From Okapia johnstoni (Eukaryota; Chordata; Mammalia; Artiodactyla; Giraffidae), in assembly GCA_024291935.2 (NCBI GenBank), contig CM044306.1:20841001-20905000 (forward strand): a stretch of DNA of 64,000 nucleotides. The letters run 5' to 3'. The position numbers were made by a program, and so were the translations under genes. Below, piece after piece: positions 11,255 through 23,290 of the stretch. The notes beneath the pieces were generated by a model. That model was not told the DNA's origin and did not search any database. It saw nothing but the letters and a program-made list of their open reading frames with translations. Position 1 is the first letter of the stretch, and every line of letters starts with the position of its first letter.

Positions 11255-12630
11255 CCTAAGGCAGGTCTATAAACCAGGTGGAAGTTGACAGACACGTTTG
11301 TTCTGCTGTGGCTGAAAGTGTTCTAGGTCCATGCAACCTGGGTGTCCTGCCATCAGAACAATTAGTGCTGGAACACACAGGGAAGCTTGGTAGGCTGAAA
11401 CTAAACTGCCGTTTATTTATCCATGATTTGCTTTCTCAGGAGCAAGAAAGAGAGGGCTCTGAGCAGCAGACTTGTGGACCACGTAACTCCCTCTTCTCCA
11501 AAAAGGGTAGGTTCCCGGACACTTGGCGCTCCCCTCCAGGAGGGGAGGGGATGGGCTGTTTACTGACTCACTCTGGCCGGAGGCAGAACCCCTTTGTCCG
11601 ATGGTGTCCGAGTGATATTACCTCCCAACTGGGAGAGCAGACAGACGCTCCATCCATCGCGCACCTGTGCTGTGCCTCCAGCGCCCTCTACAGGACGTTG
11701 TTAAGAACTGGATGCCGGGAACTAGGACAAAACCGGCCCCCTTCACTTGGGACTGAGTAGGGATTTCAGGGCTAAAACTGGGAAAGTCCTGGGCAAGCTG
11801 AGATACACTGGCCACACCATTAAATAAAGGAGGACCTAAATCTGGTTGTAGGGGCATGATTGTCGTCATCATTTTATGGTTGAAGTCTGGGGATGAAGAG
11901 GGGACAACACAGACTGGGATTCTAAGGAAAGAGGTGCAGAGGTTACCTAGCAGGGAGAAATAAGCTGTTGAATAATGAGGCTGTTTGCCCTGAGTCAAAG
12001 CTCTCAGCCCTAAAGCAGAGCCATGTATCAGATTCTACAGCCCAGGCTGAGCAAAGAACGGGCGACTGGAGACTTACATGTTTCCTTGTGAGCTGTGAAT
12101 CATTCCTTTGATTTTCGTTCACTTGACAAACAGCTGCTGAAATCTATTATATTCCAAGAAACCTCCTAGGAACCAGTAATAAAAATCCAACACGACATGG
12201 CCCCTTGCCTTTTGTCTGGTAGAGGAGATGTCTGTCCAAATGGTCAGAGCCCAGAGGATGCGCACCTGCATGAATCAAAGACTTTGCAAAAACGTGCCCT
12301 GGAAAGGTCTTTTCCCTACAGAGTGATGAGTGAGGCACTCCTTTTGGTGGGTACTTGAGCATGGCAGGAACTGACTGGCAGGAGTTAGGCCCAGGGCCAG
12401 CGGGCAAAGAAGCATAAGCATAAGATCCAGCATAAGAGTCCTTTGAACTCTGCTTTGAAGCTAGCCCACCTTCTCTGCCTGACCCCCCGGGACTGACAGA
12501 GCCCAGGAAATTTCTAGCCAGAGAAGGCTGGCTAAGTAAATTATGATACTTTAAGTATTTTCTGAATTAATGCTGTTAAGAAAGAATATGTAGCAAGACG
12601 GGGCCATACATACACTCTCAGATTGCTTCC
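11255..12630. other. Repeat-poor intergenic sequence, no gene seen
   Basis: About 1.4 kb without a recognised repeat. A 160-codon open frame at 11278-11760 shows no protein family character and no splice or promoter context. Simple composition otherwise. Regulatory DNA is possible but cannot be shown from one sequence. Confidence 0.5.
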
Positions 12631-12839
12631 ACTGTCTCAGTCACTCAGTTGTGTCTGACTTTTTGCGACCCCATATACTGTAGCCTGCCAGACCCCTCTG
12701 TTCATGGGATTTCCCAGGCAATAATATTGGAGTGGGTTGCCATTTCCTCTTCCAGGGGAACTTCCCAACCCAGAGATCAAACCCACATCTCCTACATTGA
12801 CAGGCAGATTCTTTACCACTGAGCCACCTGGGTAGCCCA
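12631..12839 (-). repeat. Bov-tA SINE
   Basis: CTCAGTCACTCAGTTGTGTC through CTTTACCACTGAGCCACCTG and GGTAGCCC: a minus-strand Bov-tA with an intact tRNA-derived head. Confidence 0.9.
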
Positions 12840-14320
12840 CACTCTAAGACTAGTTTCTTTCAAAAAGTAAATGTATGCTGGGATCATGCTGCTGTACAAT
12901 TAAATACGCATCCAGAGAAAAACTAGAAGGGAAAACACAGAAACTGGATCCAGTGTGTTTGTGGTAAGATTAGGGGTGGTCTTTTATTCCCCTTGGCAAA
13001 ACTGGGTTTCGTATAGTTAAGTCATTTTCACCATAAACAAGGGAAATATCTTTAGTGTTATAAAGTTCACATGGACTACATTCTAATGAAAAACTACAGT
13101 TAAAAAAAAAAAACAGTGCTGCTACAAATTAAACCTGTTACAACAGAAAAAAAAAAAAAGAACAGTCCTGGATTAACACATCTGAAGTTACCCAGGAAGA
13201 GAAGAAACAAAAGCCTGTACAGGGGAATTAATTCTCCTTTCAACTCATGGGGCTTAATTATTTTGTCCCAAACCAACTGGTGCCAGAGGTGGCATCGTAA
13301 CACCCAGGCCAGAAGCAAATCCAGTGGCCAAAGATGCTAGATTAGCTGAGCTGGCCTCCAGGCAAGCTGGGAGATGTAATAAGAGCTGGTGTCCTTCCAA
13401 GAGATGATCTTTGAAGGATAACAATCCCAGGCTGCCATCAAAATGAAAAGATGGGATTCAGCTCCTGGGCTGAGCTAAGCTGAGTGACAACTTGCCATAG
13501 CCCTGAGGCGGGTGTACAGATGACTAAGGAGGGACGGGTCCTCAGGGTGAGGGCCCAGCTCAGGGGATGGGAAGGTGGGTCCGGTACCTCATAGCTCCTC
13601 CCGCATACCACAGGCTCCACCCACTCCTCCTTGGTACTTCACAAAAGGTGTAAATTGTTTTAAACAGGATGCTTCCTGTTCATCCAGTTTCAGGACTCCA
13701 GGGAGGCCAATGAATCCCCATCACACTGTCTCCAGCCAGCGCCCATCCCAGGACCCTAGGCTTCCCCTGGATTGAAGAGAAGGAAATAGGTAATTAACTA
13801 GGACATTTGACAAGTGGTTGAACTGACTCTGTCCCTGAGCTTTATCCATTTGGAAACATGGTTCTGGGGTCAAAGAGAGCCCCCCTGGAGGCTGCCCAGC
13901 ACCTTGGCTGCTTGTATTTACCTCCATCTCTAGCCCTAGAAAGCCAGAAGAAGCTGGAATACACCTGGATGGAGGCTCCCCGGCCTCATCTGGAAACTGA
14001 CTTCTCCCCTCCCCCATGCCTGCAGGCCAGCAAATTCCTCCAGGGCCCAGACCCTGCTGGCAAAGATTTCTGCCCTCTTCCTCCAGCCCAGATCAGTGAA
14101 CCACTCTGTCATTTTCAAATCACCCTGATTGGGTGCCCTTGACCCTAACCTTGATAACATCCCAGCTCTCCTAGATCTTAGGGTGGGATGGGGAAGGGGC
14201 AGGATTTGCCCTGAACATTTTTTCCTGGCTCCCTCCCCGACCTCTTAGTCAGAAATACACGAACAAACTGCCTTTCCTCCAGAAAAGATGGTATATAGAG
14301 GTGGAGAAGCCAGTGACAGA
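12840..14320. other. Intergenic sequence, no gene seen
   Basis: Two short A-runs (around 13101 and 13148), otherwise apparently unique DNA. Overlapping open frames of 60-100 codons on both strands between 13575 and 14160 reflect GC-rich composition; none has an initiation or splice context or a recognised domain. Confidence 0.45.
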
Positions 14321-14324
14321 TCTT

Positions 14325-14625
14325 CTCCACCCATTCATTCAACATTTACTGACAGTTTGAGAGTCCAGTGATGGAGCACACTCAGAGATGAGGGGGTCCT
14401 GGGCCCTTGGAGAAAGAGGAGAGAAATGCACTGACTGTCTCTACCAAGGGCCACATGCATGGTCCCATGAGTCAGAGGAGGGAAACAAACTTTCCTGTGT
14501 GCAGACACTAGGGAAGGCTTCAGAAGTGTGGTATTTGAGCTGGTTCTGAAAGGGCAGTGGGAGATGGAGAGAGGGCACTGTGGGAGGCAAGGGAGGCCCT
14601 GGTGGAAAGTTTGGAGCAGAGATAG
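14325..14625 (+). repeat. Ancient LINE relic (L2-like)
   Basis: CATTCATTCAACATTTACTG followed by a diverged body that contains GAGGGCACTGTGGGAGGCAA. This resembles old mammalian LINE sequence, probably L2. The family assignment is tentative. Confidence 0.4.
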
Positions 14626-14759
14626 AGAAAGGAGCAGCAACTAAAATTGAGTTCTCCTAAAACTGAGTTCTTCTGCCAAGCTTATGGTTAACCTCCTTAT
14701 CCAAAATTTCATTCCCTTTCTTGTCCTGCACCTGTTACCCTTCCAGGTTGAGTAGTATC

Positions 14760-15535
14760 AAAGAAAAGGGGGGATTATAACCAAGCAGGACCCAGTGGGG
14801 CCTTCCTGGGAAGACCCCCCACAACACATCCTCTACCTGCCTCTTAGTTGTAGAAAAACTTCAGCCTCCTAGACCTTCCCAAATAACAAATTTAATTAGA
14901 GAGTGAGAAAATGCAAAAACCAAGGAAAACAGTCAAGTAAGACAAAACAATAGCAGCTAAGCAATTAAACAAAGTCAAGGACCTTTTGTCCCTCCTCAGG
15001 GGCTATAGCAGAGAGGGCGATGGCACCCTACTCCAGTACTCTTGCCTGGAGAATCCCGGGGAAGGCGGAGCCTGCTGGGCTGCCGTCTATGGGGTCGCAC
15101 AGAGTCAGACACGACTGAAGCGACTTAGCAGCAGCAGCAGCAGCAGGAGCTATAGATCATATTCTGAGCCATGTCCTTGAGCTATTTCACAGATAACTGA
15201 AACCCCTCACCAGGTGGAAGATGTTAACTACATGCTGACCACGAGCACGTAACCCCAGACTAGTTGGAACCAGAAGGTTGATGATGTTAATCCCTGACTA
15301 CCTCACCACCAACCAATCAGAAGAATGTCCACAAGTTAATCATGTACCTTGCAACCCTCTCCCTCACCCTGTCTTTAAAAATCTTTTCTTGAAATCAAGC
15401 CATTGTTAAGTTTGGGGTTTTTGAGCATTAGGCACCTGTACTCCTTGCTTGGTGCCCTGCAATAAATGCTGCACTTTCATTCACCACAACCTGGGGTCAG
15501 TAGATTGGCTTCAGATTCAAGTTGGGTTTAATCAC
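14760..15535 (+). mobile_element. Endogenous retrovirus LTR (class I type) interrupted by Bov-A2
   Basis: An old retroviral LTR copy. A polypurine tract (AAAGAAAAGGGGGG, about 14760-14773) is followed by LTR sequence. It has a TATA-like CTTTAAAAAT near 15373, a poly(A) signal AATAAA at 15461-15466, and the LTR-typical ACAACCTGGGGTCAGTAGAT downstream. No primer-binding site or gag reading follows, so this is a 3' or solo LTR. The segment 14650-14759 may be the last non-coding remnant of the provirus. A Bov-A2 copy (15009-15147) splits the LTR. No open viral gene is present. The outer ends are approximate. Confidence 0.7.
15009..15147 (+). repeat. Bov-A2 SINE fragment inside the LTR, with TSD
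   Basis: GGCGATGGCACCCTACTCCA through GACTGAAGCGACTTAGCAGC and an (AGC)n tail. It is flanked by near-identical GGGGCTATAG (14999-15008) and GGAGCTATAG (about 15146-15155), a target-site duplication with one mismatch. The insertion therefore post-dates the LTR. Confidence 0.85.
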
Positions 15536-15539
15536 ACAA

Positions 15540-16815
15540 TAAGCCAGTTGCTTAAGTGGAGGGGGGATACTCTTTGGAGGGTTCTGATTCCAAACCCAGG
15601 CTGAATCTCAGCCTCCACTTGGTCCTCCTGGCTGGGAGGTATAGGATTAAGTTGTTATGGGAGACTATTAAAGCAACAAGACAGGTTAAAACACACCTAC
15701 TGGACTCTGGTAAGACCACCTCTTTCTCAGTAGGAGATAATGCAATCAAAATTTCTCAGAGGCCCTGGGCTTTCAGGTAGGGAATCCCCAGCACCCAGGA
15801 GAGTCCCATGGCTGGAGAGGTCAGCAGATGGTGGTGACTCAGCACTGGGAAGACCAATGCTTCTGTCTTGTTCGGCCTAAGAACTCTAGCCAAAGTACTG
15901 TTGACTCAGATCCCTAGTCACAGAGACTTTTCTCCACCAGATACGGATCAGCTTCCATCCAGATTCCCTAAAGAAACTGAGAAACCCAAAGCACCTCTCT
16001 AGAATGGCTCTGAAGAACTACTACCAGGATAGCCAGTCCCCAGCCCTTGCCTCCTGCCTAAGGAGCACCTACTCTGCAAGTGAGAGTGAAATCAGGCGGC
16101 TCGGAATCCTACCTCCCACCTGGGGGAGCTCTGAGAACCAAATGAGGGAATCCATGGATGAAGGTGAGCTATAGAGGCTGTGTTCAGAGCCTAGGGGGTT
16201 TTCGGTTGTTGTCTGTAAGGCGAGAGATGCTGTACAAAAATCCTCCCCCTCCTGCTTTCACTTCCTCTTCTTTCACTTTACCCTGGGAAGGGGAAAATCC
16301 TGTACAGATTAACAGCTGATGTGTAAAGTACCAAAACAACATTCTTCAAGTGGCATTTTAAGAGTATCTTCTGGTCACAGCCATGTGACTAGGTTCTGAC
16401 GTTTCAGACTCAAGACCTGAAGAATTGCTAGATCAGAACAAACGTGGGGGTGGAAGGGCCCATAGGTCCAATGTACCACTCTATTGCTCTCTCAGAGGGT
16501 CTCCAGCCTGAGTTTGGACGCCTCCAAATGAAGAGTGGGTGCTGTCAATGTATCCAGGCAGCCTCACTGACATTGGCTCTGCGTTATGCTAGACGATGTG
16601 GACAGGCTCACCATCCACTGGACCTGGGTGGGGCCTGGTGGGAAGTCATGGGTACAGAGAGCCCAAGAATGCCCTAACCCTGGCAGCCTTTTCCCCCTCA
16701 CACAAGTCCCCAAGTAAGCCAGACCAACCAAGGACAGCTCAATGGGAGTTGCAGTCCCCAAGCCATGCCAGCACCAATAATGTCACCAAGATCTGGGGAC
16801 AGTTCCTACATTTAC
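15540..16815. other. Intergenic, apparently unique; lymphoid-type motif cluster at 16256-16300
   Basis: No recognised repeats and no gene. TTTCACTTCC at 16256-16265 reads GGAAGTGAAA on the minus strand, which is the ETS-IRF composite consensus GGAANNGAAA. A second TTTCACTTTA follows at 16271-16280. A kappaB-like GGGGAAAATCC lies just downstream (about 16291-16300). Confidence 0.4.
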
Positions 16816-16988
16816 TAGGGTTAATAATAACACATATCATAACCTATATGGGAAAAGAACCTGAAAAAGAATAGATATAAGTATATGTATAACTGAATCA
16901 CTTTACTGTACATCTGAAACTAGCCCAACATTGTCAATCAACTCTACTCCAATATAAAGTAAAAACTTAAATAAATAAATATAAATTA
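16815..16988 (+). repeat. LINE-1 3'-end fragment
   Basis: AACTGAATCACTTTACTGTA, CATCTGAAACTAGCCCAACA and CTCTACTCCAATATAAAGTA followed by an (AAAT)n tail: a plus-strand ruminant L1 3' terminus. Confidence 0.75.
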
Positions 16989-17434
16989 CAGCTAATAATA
17001 ACTACATCTGTGCTGCACATTTACTATGGAGTCAGGCTCTAGGGTGAGCCAGGCTGGGAGTGAATGATGAAGGAGTTAGTAAAAAGAAAAGATACTATCA
17101 GCGGGTTTGGGTGGCGAGGAAGCTGGGAATGAGGAAGTATGGCTGGAGGGTAGCCCCAGCCTGCCTTTGGGAGATGCCAGACCTTCACACAGTCACCTTG
17201 AATACTCCCCCTGGTCTCACCCCAGCCTCACAAACGCCTACTCTGCCATCAAGATGCAGTCCACATGGGCCCACCTTTGGGAAGCTTTTCCCAGCACCTC
17301 TATTTCCAGGTGGAGTGAGATGCTTGCCACCTGTGGTTTGCACAGTCTGTGTCTCCTACCAAGGATGTGGTCCCAACCTGAGCCACCGTGGTATCCCTGG
17401 AGCCCTACTCAGGGAGGGTACTAATGAATATTGA

Positions 17435-17790
17435 TTGACTTTCATCTTTGTACCCCAGTGACTATTACACACAGTATATTACAGAAGAGATAGATGTTCC
17501 ATGAATGAATGAATAAGTGAATGAATGAATACCAAGGGGTTATAGGGCAGCATATGACCTTGGGACAGGCACCCAACCTTACACCACTTTTGTTCTCCAC
17601 AGGGTTTCACAGTGAAGCGACCACTTCATTGGAAGGACTAGCTCAGCTCAACATTTGAGAATCACTCATTTAGCAAATATTTACTGAGCTCTGATGATGT
17701 GCCAGGCTGGGTTCTGGGTGAACAAGACACAAAACCCTTTGCCCTCAAGAAATGTCCATTCAACAGGGAATGAGACAAACTCTCCTGTGT
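17435..17790. repeat. Diverged L2-type relics and an (AATG)n tract
   Basis: CCATGAATGAATGAATAAGT at about 17500-17530 is a short tetranucleotide tract. TTTAGCAAATATTTACTGAG with GATGTGCCAGGCTGGGTTCT (from 17668) resembles the L2 3' end in reverse. Boundaries are approximate. Confidence 0.45.
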
Positions 17791-20340
17791 GTCATGTAAA
17801 CACATGCCTTCCCCTCACACCTCCTCCTTGCACACCCAGGCCCCTCAACTTTAGCACTTGAAGGCGCCAGTAATGCCCTGCCTCTGGCATTCTTCAGACA
17901 GCAACTCATGAAGTGTAATGAGAGGAGTGACATGGTGCCATTTCAGTCATCAGCAACAGATGCAGGGGAGGTGGCAATTTTGCTTCCTGGTCCCCAGATC
18001 TCACTCTGCATCCACTGACAGTGTCTTCTGCCAAGGGGTGGAACCAGCCCTCTTAATTAAAATGAATTAAATAGAGTCAGCTTTTCATAATTGAATGACG
18101 CAGAAATGACCTGAGGACCGCGCTGGCCCTGGGCACCTTGGCATCGGGCCTTCGGTGCATCATTGACCTGGGCTTCCTCCTCGGGTCCATGACTTGCCTC
18201 CCTGGCTACCTGGTTCCCAGCAGAGAGTCTGTTAGACCCTGGCTCGTGCTGTTTTGCAGGCATCTGGAGAGGGGTTGCCAGCCTCCAGGATTAATGTCTG
18301 CTGGAATGTGGGCGTTGTTCTTCGGCAGCATTTCCTACTTTCCGGGGTGGCACAACTCTCTTGCTAGGCACTGGAGATGGGTGCTGAAAGACACCCAAAA
18401 CTCACTTGCACCAAATCAGGGGGCGTGCGTCCGCCTTTGAGACCGGGCCTATGTGGTTTTCCTACAGAGCTGGGTATGCAATACCATCTCAACAAAGACT
18501 CACGTTAAAAGAGAAAAAAAAACACCATATAAAATGCACAAGAAGAACTGTCTGTTTCAAGTCATCAAGCGGTGAACTGTTGCAAAGTGAACAATCCTTT
18601 TTTCCAGCAGATTATCTTAACTGGGTTGGCATGATGTGGATTTGAGAAAGGTTTGACGTGAATTACGTCCTTCCCAGATTCACTTTTCCTGTGTCCTCAC
18701 TAAAGTGGGGGGGTTGCTAGCTCCTAAAAGTAGCAGTCATTTACAAAACCCTTTTCACGCCCACGGCACAAGGGAGGGGTGTCAATACAATCCGTCACCA
18801 GAAGAAAGCCTTACAATTTCTGCAATCATGGGGAATTCAAAGGATGGCAAATAAAAAACAATATATGCTCAGCATGGCACAATTAATAAGTATTATTCTC
18901 TTGATCCTTTTCCCGTTTCTGCCAGTAAAACTGAGCTCAGCGGGTCTGCTTTCTTCTTTATAATGCCAACTGATGAAGTCACCAACCTACCCACACCCCC
19001 CTCCCCAATGCAGGCCAGCATCAAAAACACCAGTATCTGAGAAGGAACTACAGACGATGGCTTGTCTGCCCCGAAGCTGGGGAGGGAGAGGTGTCACTCT
19101 ATATCCAAAAAATACTTCAAAGAATCAGATTTAATAAGGTGTCAGGTTGAAGATTTTTACAAGAACATAAATCTTATTCTCCAGGGTGATGTGTGGACTC
19201 GCGATTTTTCATCACTCTCTCAGGCTGGACTTGATTTGAACAAATCTGTCCCTGGACACATTCGGTCAAAAAAAGGATCTGATGAGATCCCTAAAGCTTT
19301 AGAAATGGTTGTCTGAAAGACAACCATAAAAACAGCCCTGGAAGACATCTGTAAGTCTGACTGGTTTTCTTATTTGAGGATGGGTTGTCTTAGAAATCAC
19401 GTTGGAGCTGACATCTCTGCATCCCTCAACTGTCCTGTGGGCTTTCTCTATCAAATCACAAGAAGGTCATTCAATTTTCCCCTTCTCCCACCTGCACGAA
19501 AGAGCAAATGAAAGCTAAGTGTGTTTTCCCCTACTGAAGCACCCTTCAGATCATTTAAAACCCACAAGGATGGCATCATCTCCCCACCTCCTCTCTGCCT
19601 AGAAGCCCTCCTGGTCCAACTTGAACTTCCCTTTTAGATCCTTCAGAGTCTTCAGTATGAAACAAGACGAGTACATCTCTATCACTAAGTCCCTGACTCT
19701 TGGCTTTGTTTTACCAAAGACTTCTCATCGGAAACAGACAATGAGGCAGAAAAAGAGGGGAGTGAGGGATGGGGAAAGTAATCATCACCAATCACTAAGA
19801 ATCACTCATAAAAAAGCAGCATCTCAATTAAAACAATTAAGTTCTCATCAAGCTCAGTCTCATGGTGTAAAGTCAAATATTGAATTTCAGTTGCCCTGTA
19901 AGGTCTAACTGAGATTCTAATTAGTCAGACATAAACTGTACAGCTGGTTCATTCTTGGGACCCTTTGGGGCTTCTCAGAAGCAGCAGTGCCCTCTCACCC
20001 ACAGTGTATCCCCACCAAAAAAAAAGATACATTCTTACAAGTATAATCTACCTGATTCTGAGAACTCTTTTGGCTCAATTTGCTCAAGTGTATGTAACCA
20101 ATTACTGTGCCCTTGAATCTCATACCATTTCCTCCCATAAGACTTCGTCTCTGTCCCAATCTTGGCCAATCAAAATGTTGGATACATGAAAGATGTTGGA
20201 TACATCCTTCTAATAGACCACCACGCAACCATTTAAAGTGATGTTGTGGAAGAATATTTAATGATGAGGAGGAAAGTTCATCAGATACCTGTCAGGTGAA
20301 AATTGCAGGTTTGAAAGCAACAGGTGCCATAAGGTATAAG
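17791..20340. other. 2.5 kb of repeat-poor intergenic DNA, no gene seen
   Basis: No SINE, LINE or LTR that I recognise, unlike most of the interval. Base composition is mixed, with AT-rich parts around 18780-18900 and 19780-19900. Open frames are at most 100 codons and overlap on both strands. The stretch is a candidate for conserved regulatory DNA by default only. Confidence 0.4.
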
Positions 20341-20467
20341 CCCACTTTAGAAGGTTTTTAATATATATATATGGTCATCTCTTAGTGATTTTATTTTCCT
20401 TCTTGGGCTTTTCAGCAGTTCACATTTTATGAATATTTTCATCACTGAAAAAATGTAAATAGGAAAT

Positions 20468-20620
20468 AGAGGAGGGTATGGCAACCCACTCCAGCACTCT
20501 TGCCTGGAGAATCCCGTGGATAGAGGAACCTAGAGGGCTACAGCCCATAGGCAAAGGTTTGCCTACAGTCCATAGGCAAAGAATCAGACATGACTGAAGC
20601 AACTTAGCATGGACTCACGC
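20468..20620 (+). repeat. Bov-tA SINE, 5'-truncated, internal duplication
   Basis: GTATGGCAACCCACTCCAGC through GACTGAAGCAACTTAGCATG. Within it, the segment around CCATAGGCAAAG is present twice (about 20549-20560 and 20571-20582), a local rearrangement inside the Bov-A unit. Confidence 0.88.
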
Positions 20621-20639
20621 AAATAGAAAACATCCTACT

Positions 20640-20995
20640 TGTTATAGGCTCTGTTCCCCCTGCCACCCCAGTTAACGTGGTTAAGTCCTAACCTCCAATA
20701 CCTCAGAATGTATTTGGAGATAGGGCCTTTAAAGAGATAATTAAAGTCAAGTTAGGTCATTTGGGTAGGCTCTAATCCAATATGACTAGCATCTTTATAA
20801 GGAGATGGTGTCAGGATATAGACCGTGGAATGAGCATGTGAACACACAGTGAGAAGGCATCTATCTGCAAGCCAGGGAGAGAGGTCTCAGAAGAAACCAG
20901 TCCTGCCAAATCCTTGATCTAGGACTTCTAGCCTCTAGAACTGTGAGAAAATAAATATCCATTGTGTACGCGACCCAGTTTGTTTTGGCAACCAG
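20640..20995 (+). repeat. MaLR LTR (MLT1-type)
   Basis: CCTCAGAATGTATTTGGAGA, TCTAATCCAATATGACTAGC, ACTTCTAGCCTCTAGAACTG and TGAGAAAATAAATATCCATT follow the remembered MLT1 LTR order. It is ancient and shared across placentals. Confidence 0.75.
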
Positions 20996-21327
20996 AGCAA
21001 ATGATACACCACTCATCCACCAAAGACTGGCCCCAAGGCCAAGCCTGCCATGAAACCAACTCTCACCCCCAAACTTCCCCTCCCTCTGTGTTTCTGTTGC
21101 TACTGCTTCGGTGTCACTTGGCCTTGTTTCGAATACACTTGCTCACACTCCCCCCTGCTGCACTGTAAGCTTCCTGAGGATGAGGTCCACGTGTTAATCA
21201 CCTTTTTCCATCCCACCACTGCTGGTTCAGAAGGCCTGGGAGTTCTCAATGAATGGACACTGAAACAACCAAGGAAAAGGAATGCCATTGGGGGGTCAGA
21301 CCACCTAGATGTTTTCTGGCTGTGGTG

Positions 21328-21328
<1 letters not shown>

Positions 21329-21362
<34 letters not shown>
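21329..21362. repeat. (TG)17 microsatellite
   Basis: Uninterrupted TG dinucleotides, followed by TATGTGTTGG. Confidence 0.95.
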
Positions 21363-21369
<7 letters not shown>

Positions 21370-21602
21370 TGGGGGTGGGTGTGGTTTTTCCAGGAGGGCG
21401 CCACCTCTTACCAGCTGTGTGATCTTGGGGGCGGCCACACTTCACACCCAAACCTGAAGAGTTTACAAAGCATTTTTATGTGTAGTCTCTCATTTGGTTG
21501 TCATAACAATCCACCACGATTGGCCATTGTTTCCTCCAGTTCCCAGGTAAGGTAACCATGCTCAACGAAGGCAGAGAAACAAAACATTTCATTGTGAAAA
21601 TT

Positions 21603-21820
21603 TACAATAATAGCTAAAATGTGCTGAGTGCCTGGTATGGCACTGAACGCTTTTCATGGCTTGTCCCAATTAATCTGTACAAGGAGCCTGAGTGGGAGGA
21701 ATTGTCACTAGAGCTATCTTACAGGTAAATGGAGGCTCAGAGGAGTCACCTTAGATCACAGGGCTAAAAATAATGGAGCGGAGCTTAAACACAGGTTTGA
21801 TAGCCACAGCCCACACTTAG
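21603..21820 (-). repeat. MIR, fairly complete
   Basis: ACAATAATAGCTAAAATGTG, GTGCCTGGTATGGCACTGAA and AATGGAGGCTCAGAGGAGTC follow the reverse complement of MIR from its 3' end through its core. Confidence 0.65.
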
Positions 21821-21858
21821 AACCAATGTCACCTCCTCCTCACATAAATCAGTATATT

Positions 21859-22052
21859 TTGTTATTGTTCAGTTGCCCAGTCAAGTCCAACTCTTTTGAG
21901 ATACCATGGGTTGGGATTTTCCAGGCAAGAACACTGGAGTGAGTTGCCATTTGCTTTCTCCAAGGGATCTTCCCGACTCAGGGATCCAATCCTTATCTCC
22001 TGCCCTCATCTCCTGCGTTGCAGGCAGATTCTTCACCAGTGAGAGCCACCAG
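21859..22052 (-). repeat. Bov-tA SINE
   Basis: GTTATTGTTCAGTTGCCCAG through GCAGGCAGATTCTTCACCAG and AGAGCCACCAG. The CATCTCCTGC part is duplicated (TATCTCCTGCCCTCATCTCCTGC as two adjacent near-copies). Confidence 0.87.
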
Positions 22053-22439
22053 ATATAGAGGGTCCTAAATGAGAGAAGCAGACAAGAATTGCTTCAAAAT
22101 TCAGAGACGGAGGTGGTCTAGACAGTCTTCTTAAATAAGGCAAGGTTCGAGCCAAGTCTTTTCAGACATAGCGAGTGGAGAGGATGGGGTGGGGCCCGCC
22201 TGCCTCACTTCATGCTGTTTACTACTGAGTCTCACAAGTCAAATTTAACCACCCAGTTTAACTCCTCATATCCCTCTGGAACCATCAGGCTCTACCAGCA
22301 CCGGGCTGGGAGGTGCAGGGATGTAGAGAGGATGAAGTGCAAGGTCCCTGCCCATGAGGAGACCAGTCTCCCACGCAGAACAATAGGGCCCAAGAAGACG
22401 TGAATCAGTTATGATGCCGTGACTTCAAGTTTCTGTCCA

Positions 22440-22560
22440 GGACCTCTGGGGAAAGCCCTGGTCCGAAGTCTGCCACTGATTTTCTATGAGACTTTAGGCA
22501 AATCACAACCCGTCTCATGGCCTCAACTTCTGCACCTGGAAACAGAATCACTGAATATGT
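22440..22560 (+). repeat. MIR relic
   Basis: CTGCCACTGATTTTCTATGA, GACTTTAGGCAAATCACAAC and TGGCCTCAACTTCTGCACCT follow the MIR core. Confidence 0.5.
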
Positions 22561-22607
22561 GTTAGGGAATGATTTCTGTGGGCTACCCTCTATCATTTAT
22601 ATCCTAT

Positions 22608-22645
22608 TTCTTCTCCCTCTCTCTCTCTCTCTCTCTTCCTCTCCT
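22608..22645. repeat. (TC)n-rich simple repeat
   Basis: CTCTCTCTCTCTCTCTC tract with flanking TTCTCC and TTCCTCTCC interruptions. Confidence 0.9.
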
Positions 22646-23290
22646 TTTTTGTTAAAAATAGGAATTTAATGTGAAAGATAGAGGTCAAAGCAAAAAAAAA
22701 AAAAGTTTAAAAGTCAACAACATACAAATGAAAGTCACAGGAGCCAATAGACACTCAAGAAAGATGCTTGTTAAACACAAGATTAATTAATCCATTCTCC
22801 TAGGCCCACCTCATGGTTCCACACAACCAAAAACACTAAGTCGGGCAATAAAATGTAAGAGAGGCAGCTATTTCTTGAAGATGGAGATATAAATAGCACC
22901 AATCGCCATTTACATCCCGCTGGGATGAAGGATGCTTTCAGAAGAGACCGTGTAAATGGATTAACCATTTCCTAGGGAAGCCAGAGGAAGAAGTTTGAGT
23001 CTACAGCAATACGTGGTATCTAGAGCAGCACCCACCTGCCTCCAGCATTAGAACTCGTGAGGGTCTCTCCTAAACTCTTTCTGCCCCTAGTGCCGGACCT
23101 TGTCTCACCGGAACAGGCACCTTAGCAGTGGGGACAGGTTTCTCTTGGCTTATTTCTTGCAAGATTCAAAAGATAAGAGGAATTCCTAAGGAATTGGACG
23201 GGCAGTATTTTCTTACCCAAGAACAGAAGTTGAATAAGCAGGAACAGTCCCCTGGGAACCAGCTGACCAACACAGTCTCTTTAGATTCTT

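Noticed and set aside
11278..11760. 160-codon + strand open frame
   Set aside because: No recognisable domain, starts at a chance ATG/GTG, and is overlapped by a minus-strand frame. Insufficient for a gene.
14640..15535. Intact provirus
   Set aside because: Only LTR sequence and perhaps a short non-coding remnant are visible; no gag, pol or env reading frame and no second LTR in the window.
20640..20995. Processed pseudogene (ends with AATAAA-like signal)
   Set aside because: The order of motifs matches an MLT1-type LTR, whose own AATAAA explains the signal.
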